64,000 nucleotides of DNA from an uncultured Christensenella sp. (GTDB lineage Bacteria; Bacillota; Clostridia; Christensenellales; CAG-917): the NCBI GenBank assembly GCA_910578325.1, contig CAJTQT010000003.1, positions 62,001 to 126,000 on the forward strand, in the 5' to 3' direction. This document shows positions 61,362 to 64,000 of the stretch, in pieces; positions within the stretch are counted from its first letter, which is position 1; the number at the start of each line of letters is the position of its first letter. The notes under the pieces were generated by a model. That model did no database searches. It saw nothing but the letters and a program-made list of their open reading frames with translations, and was not told where the DNA came from. Both the position numbers and the translations under genes were made by a program.

Positions 61362-64000
61362 TTATTTCAAAACTTTTTGTAATTGTGTTATATATTCATG
61401 TAACTGTTTCCCTATGGAAGAAAAGTTACCAGTTTTATACAAATCAATCTTTAAAGCATTTTCAAAAAATTTTATAATTTCACTTATTCTATCTTTATTA
61501 AAATTCATCTTTCCCTTAAAAGTAAGAATATTTTTAGAAATTTCAATATAATAAAGCAAGTCAACAAGTGTTTTCAAATTTATATTGTCATTATTAAAAT
61601 ATTCGTCTGATAAGTACGATATATGTGATACAAAATTCGGCAACACGCCATTACTATCTATAATTGCTTGATTTTCATAAGTATTTAGATAACAGTAATC
61701 AAAATAGTCAAATAAATCATATACACTACTATAAGTCAAAGCCACACTTCTTTGTTTATCATCTAAAGGTAATAAGAATAATTCACTCGCCACTGCTGTA
61801 AAAGCATTTTGGTAAAAATAATTATTTTTCTGCTTTCCTAAAATTCTATTATCATAGAAATCATCAAGCACATTACGCATATACCCATCTTCAAAAACTT
61901 TTTTTATTCCTTTCGTATAAATTAATTCAAGTATAGGTTTCGTCTTTTGATCACCTAGATAATACTGGCAATAATTATATATATGCTTATAATAACCATA
62001 AACAATAAGATGTTCTTGGGAAGAAATGCTCGTATTCTTAAAATAACCATCCAAAATTCTAATCAATTTTTTACAGTAATCCTTAATAGTATTGCATTTC
62101 GGTGAATGTTTAGAATTACTTTTACGTCTAAATTTTAAAGAAGTTATTGCCTGTTGAACCAAACTACACAATGTAAATAGCGACAATTCATATCTTTCAA
62201 TTTCTTTCCAAACAATATTATTTAATCGATAAATTTGTTGATAAACTGTATGATAAATTTGCACATCCGTTTTGTCTTCAAGCGATTCTCTATCGCCATA
62301 ATAAAACAAATCAAACTTTCTATTCAACTCACGTTGTGAAGTGTTATTAATTAATTCGCATATGAATGAATAGACATCTTTAAATTTATGCTGAGACAAT
62401 TTTGTTATTCTTAAAACTCTCTTAATAATTAAATCTTGCGACTCACTATCACTTTTTTTCTCTTTAATACTTCCTTCTAAGTCATTGATGAAAGATAATA
62501 CATTATTATTTTTGTAAAATTTATTATTTCTTAATATATATAAAAACTGTGCAAGTGAAATTTTGTTAAAGTCTTCATATGATTTATAAGAAATATTTTT
62601 TAACTGGCTAATAATATTATTTGAAATACTCTTATGTTTAGGATGATTTAATATTAAATTAACAAAATAATTGATCTGCTTATTAAAATAACGAGGCAAG
62701 TAACCATCATAATTCTGCTGCTTTAATAAATATTTACTCAAATTATTAGTAATTTCTAATTGATTTAAATAACCTAGAGCATAAGCATATTCTATTTCTG
62801 TCTGACTAGTTAATTTCTTATATTCATCTATAGATAATAAGTTACCTTCGAGATACTTTTTTGCGATATCAACGAGGTTACCATCATTAAATAACTTGTC
62901 AATTTTTATATCTTCCATCTTTTGCGATATGTCACTAGTAATATTTTTAACAAATTGATGCATTAATTGACAATCATAAACAAAAACACCATTCTCCTTT
63001 AAATTTTGCAAAATACTTATTATATTCCCGTTGGCATTCCCGCTAGCATTTCCATTAGCAAGGGACAAATAACGTTTTGCTGAAAGATCAATTTTCTCAT
63101 TATCTTCAGTAAATGATAAACGATAAAAATATAAAATATATTTCGAGTCTGTAAAATCATATAAATATGAATTTTTGTCCCTACTTTGATTTTCACCTTC
63201 CCCTGGCTCTAACAAACTAGAAAAATGTCTATTAACACAAAAAATATAAAAATCATTTGAAGTGCTTTTTAATATATTACTATTTTTATCAGATAGCGAA
63301 TTAACTAGTTGATCCAAATTTTCATTTACTTTGAAATTATCAAAACCATCTATTAAATAAATAATTTTTTTATTTAATACAAATTTCAAATTATCAATCT
63401 CTGTTATATGATTTTCAAGTTGTTGTTTATTTACATTAATATCTTTATCCTCAATGTAATTATTTAAATTTATATAAACTGGACAATAGTTTACATATTT
63501 ATCCGAGAGCAATATATACCAATATAGTAAATTCAAAAAAGTACTTTTCCCTGTACCCAAACCTCCTTTAATTGTTATCGGAACTATTGGTTTACTATCT
63601 AGTGAGTGTTCTTTCTTAAAACTAATGGAATCATTTATTATTTTTTCAAATATATCCCTAATATCTTTTAATGATATATTTTTTTTGTAACACTTATCTG
63701 AATCATCTTTAACTTGTCGATAATTAGTTATATATCTATAAAATTCAGAAAGTTCAAAAATATTAAAGCTTTGTTCTCCAATAATAATATTGTTGCCATC
63801 AATTTTAGATTTATTTATTATGTCTTGTGCGTTAAGATTAATATCTCTCGCAAATAATTCCGTTTTCAATTCTCTTTTACTTAGCCCAAAAATCTTATAT
63901 TTTTCATCATTTCCTACTACAAATTTAAAATTTTTATTTTGCATATCATAAATGATTCGCATCTCAGAACATGAAGTCTCTTTACACTCTTTAGATTTAA
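61362..64000 (-). CDS. NACHT-type NTPase, partial at window edge
   Basis: At least 866 aa, and the frame stays open past the ATG at 63962 to the window edge with no ribosome site, so the true start is probably outside. P-loop GGLGTGKST (133-141), Walker B IYLIDGFDNF (about 201-210) and an arginine in FCVNRHFSS (near 240) mark a STAND/NACHT-type ATPase. The C-terminal 550 residues look like helical repeats without clear matches. AT content is far higher than in housekeeping genes here, typical of transferred DNA. Such NTPases often act in phage defence, but an effector domain is not visible in this part. Confidence 0.7.
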   Translation of the reverse strand, partial: KSKECKETSCSEMRIIYDMQNKNFKFVVGNDEKYKIFGLSKRELKTELFARDINLNAQDIINKSKIDGNNIIIGEQSFNIFELSEFYRYITNYRQVKDDSDKCYKKNISLKDIRDIFEKIINDSISFKKEHSLDSKPIVPITIKGGLGTGKSTFLNLLYWYILLSDKYVNYCPVYINLNNYIEDKDINVNKQQLENHITEIDNLKFVLNKKIIYLIDGFDNFKVNENLDQLVNSLSDKNSNILKSTSNDFYIFCVNRHFSSLLEPGEGENQSRDKNSYLYDFTDSKYILYFYRLSFTEDNEKIDLSAKRYLSLANGNASGNANGNIISILQNLKENGVFVYDCQLMHQFVKNITSDISQKMEDIKIDKLFNDGNLVDIAKKYLEGNLLSIDEYKKLTSQTEIEYAYALGYLNQLEITNNLSKYLLKQQNYDGYLPRYFNKQINYFVNLILNHPKHKSISNNIISQLKNISYKSYEDFNKISLAQFLYILRNNKFYKNNNVLSFINDLEGSIKEKKSDSESQDLIIKRVLRITKLSQHKFKDVYSFICELINNTSQRELNRKFDLFYYGDRESLEDKTDVQIYHTVYQQIYRLNNIVWKEIERYELSLFTLCSLVQQAITSLKFRRKSNSKHSPKCNTIKDYCKKLIRILDGYFKNTSISSQEHLIVYGYYKHIYNYCQYYLGDQKTKPILELIYTKGIKKVFEDGYMRNVLDDFYDNRILGKQKNNYFYQNAFTAVASELFLLPLDDKQRSVALTYSSVYDLFDYFDYCYLNTYENQAIIDSNGVLPNFVSHISYLSDEYFNNDNINLKTLVDLLYYIEISKNILTFKGKMNFNKDRISEIIKFFENALKIDLYKTGNFSSIGKQLHEYITQLQKVLK

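Noticed and set aside
1..64000. CRISPR array, rRNA genes, insertion sequences with transposase, replication origin
   Set aside because: No regularly spaced identical repeats, no rRNA core sequence, no intact transposase and no DnaA-box cluster were seen.

Overview
The window reads as chromosome of a Gram-positive, low-to-mid GC Bacillota of class Clostridia, probably an uncultured gut lineage. The grounds are the sporulation pair yqfC/yqfD, the Firmicutes-type blocks yqfC-yqfD-phoH-pgpH-ybeY-era-yqzL-recO and dnaG-rpoD-trmK-nif3, SecG, several lipoproteins with Gram-positive lipoboxes, GGAGG-type ribosome binding sites and a CCA-encoding tRNA. Most genes lie on the minus strand. Only housekeeping families are firmly identifiable; the genus is not.

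Layout: 1-525 holds a tRNA-Gln and a non-coding stretch with imperfect direct repeats. 526-2365 is an envelope module (PadR repressor, DUF1700/HAAS membrane protein, DUF4097/GIN protein) with a sigma-A promoter overlapped by a palindromic operator. 2527-4757 is metA-metY (methionine by the O-acetylhomoserine route). 4812-6327 holds smpB, secG and a ferritin-like gene. 6394-16115 is one long collinear minus-strand run: yqfC, yqfD, phoH, pgpH, ybeY, era, yqzL, recO, a WG-repeat-like lipoprotein, tsaC/sua5 and a YwlE-type phosphatase. 16226-26439 has dnaB, a lipoprotein, pepF, a DUF1846 gene and a type IIA topoisomerase pair.

26734-36463 is mixed: a surface lipoprotein with InlB-type and leucine-rich repeats, an alpha/beta hydrolase, murG with an overlapping membrane protein, degV, an HtrA-like protease, small membrane proteins and a 14-bp minisatellite. 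36687-42474 has nifS-nifU, proA, yebC, a SpoU methyltransferase and infC-rpmI-rplT behind a leader with an intrinsic terminator. 43057-43969 is an AT-rich island of three very small XRE regulators. thrS and a pnuC-type transporter are divergent, the latter with a structured leader. 47144-49903 is a large lipoprotein gene cut by one in-frame TAA. lacZ, the zinc-ribbon/nif3/trmK/rpoD/dnaG block and luxS follow.

58746-64000 is an accessory island: a phage-gene fragment, an N-terminally truncated Rhs gene cut by an in-frame TAG and ending in an unrecognised tip domain, its probable immunity gene, and a large AT-rich NACHT-type NTPase that runs off the window edge. This is the best place to look for an undescribed conflict or defence system. 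Other leads are a DnaB with an SSB-like acidic tip, candidate leaderless promoters at luxS and the XRE genes, and the leader upstream of pnuC.
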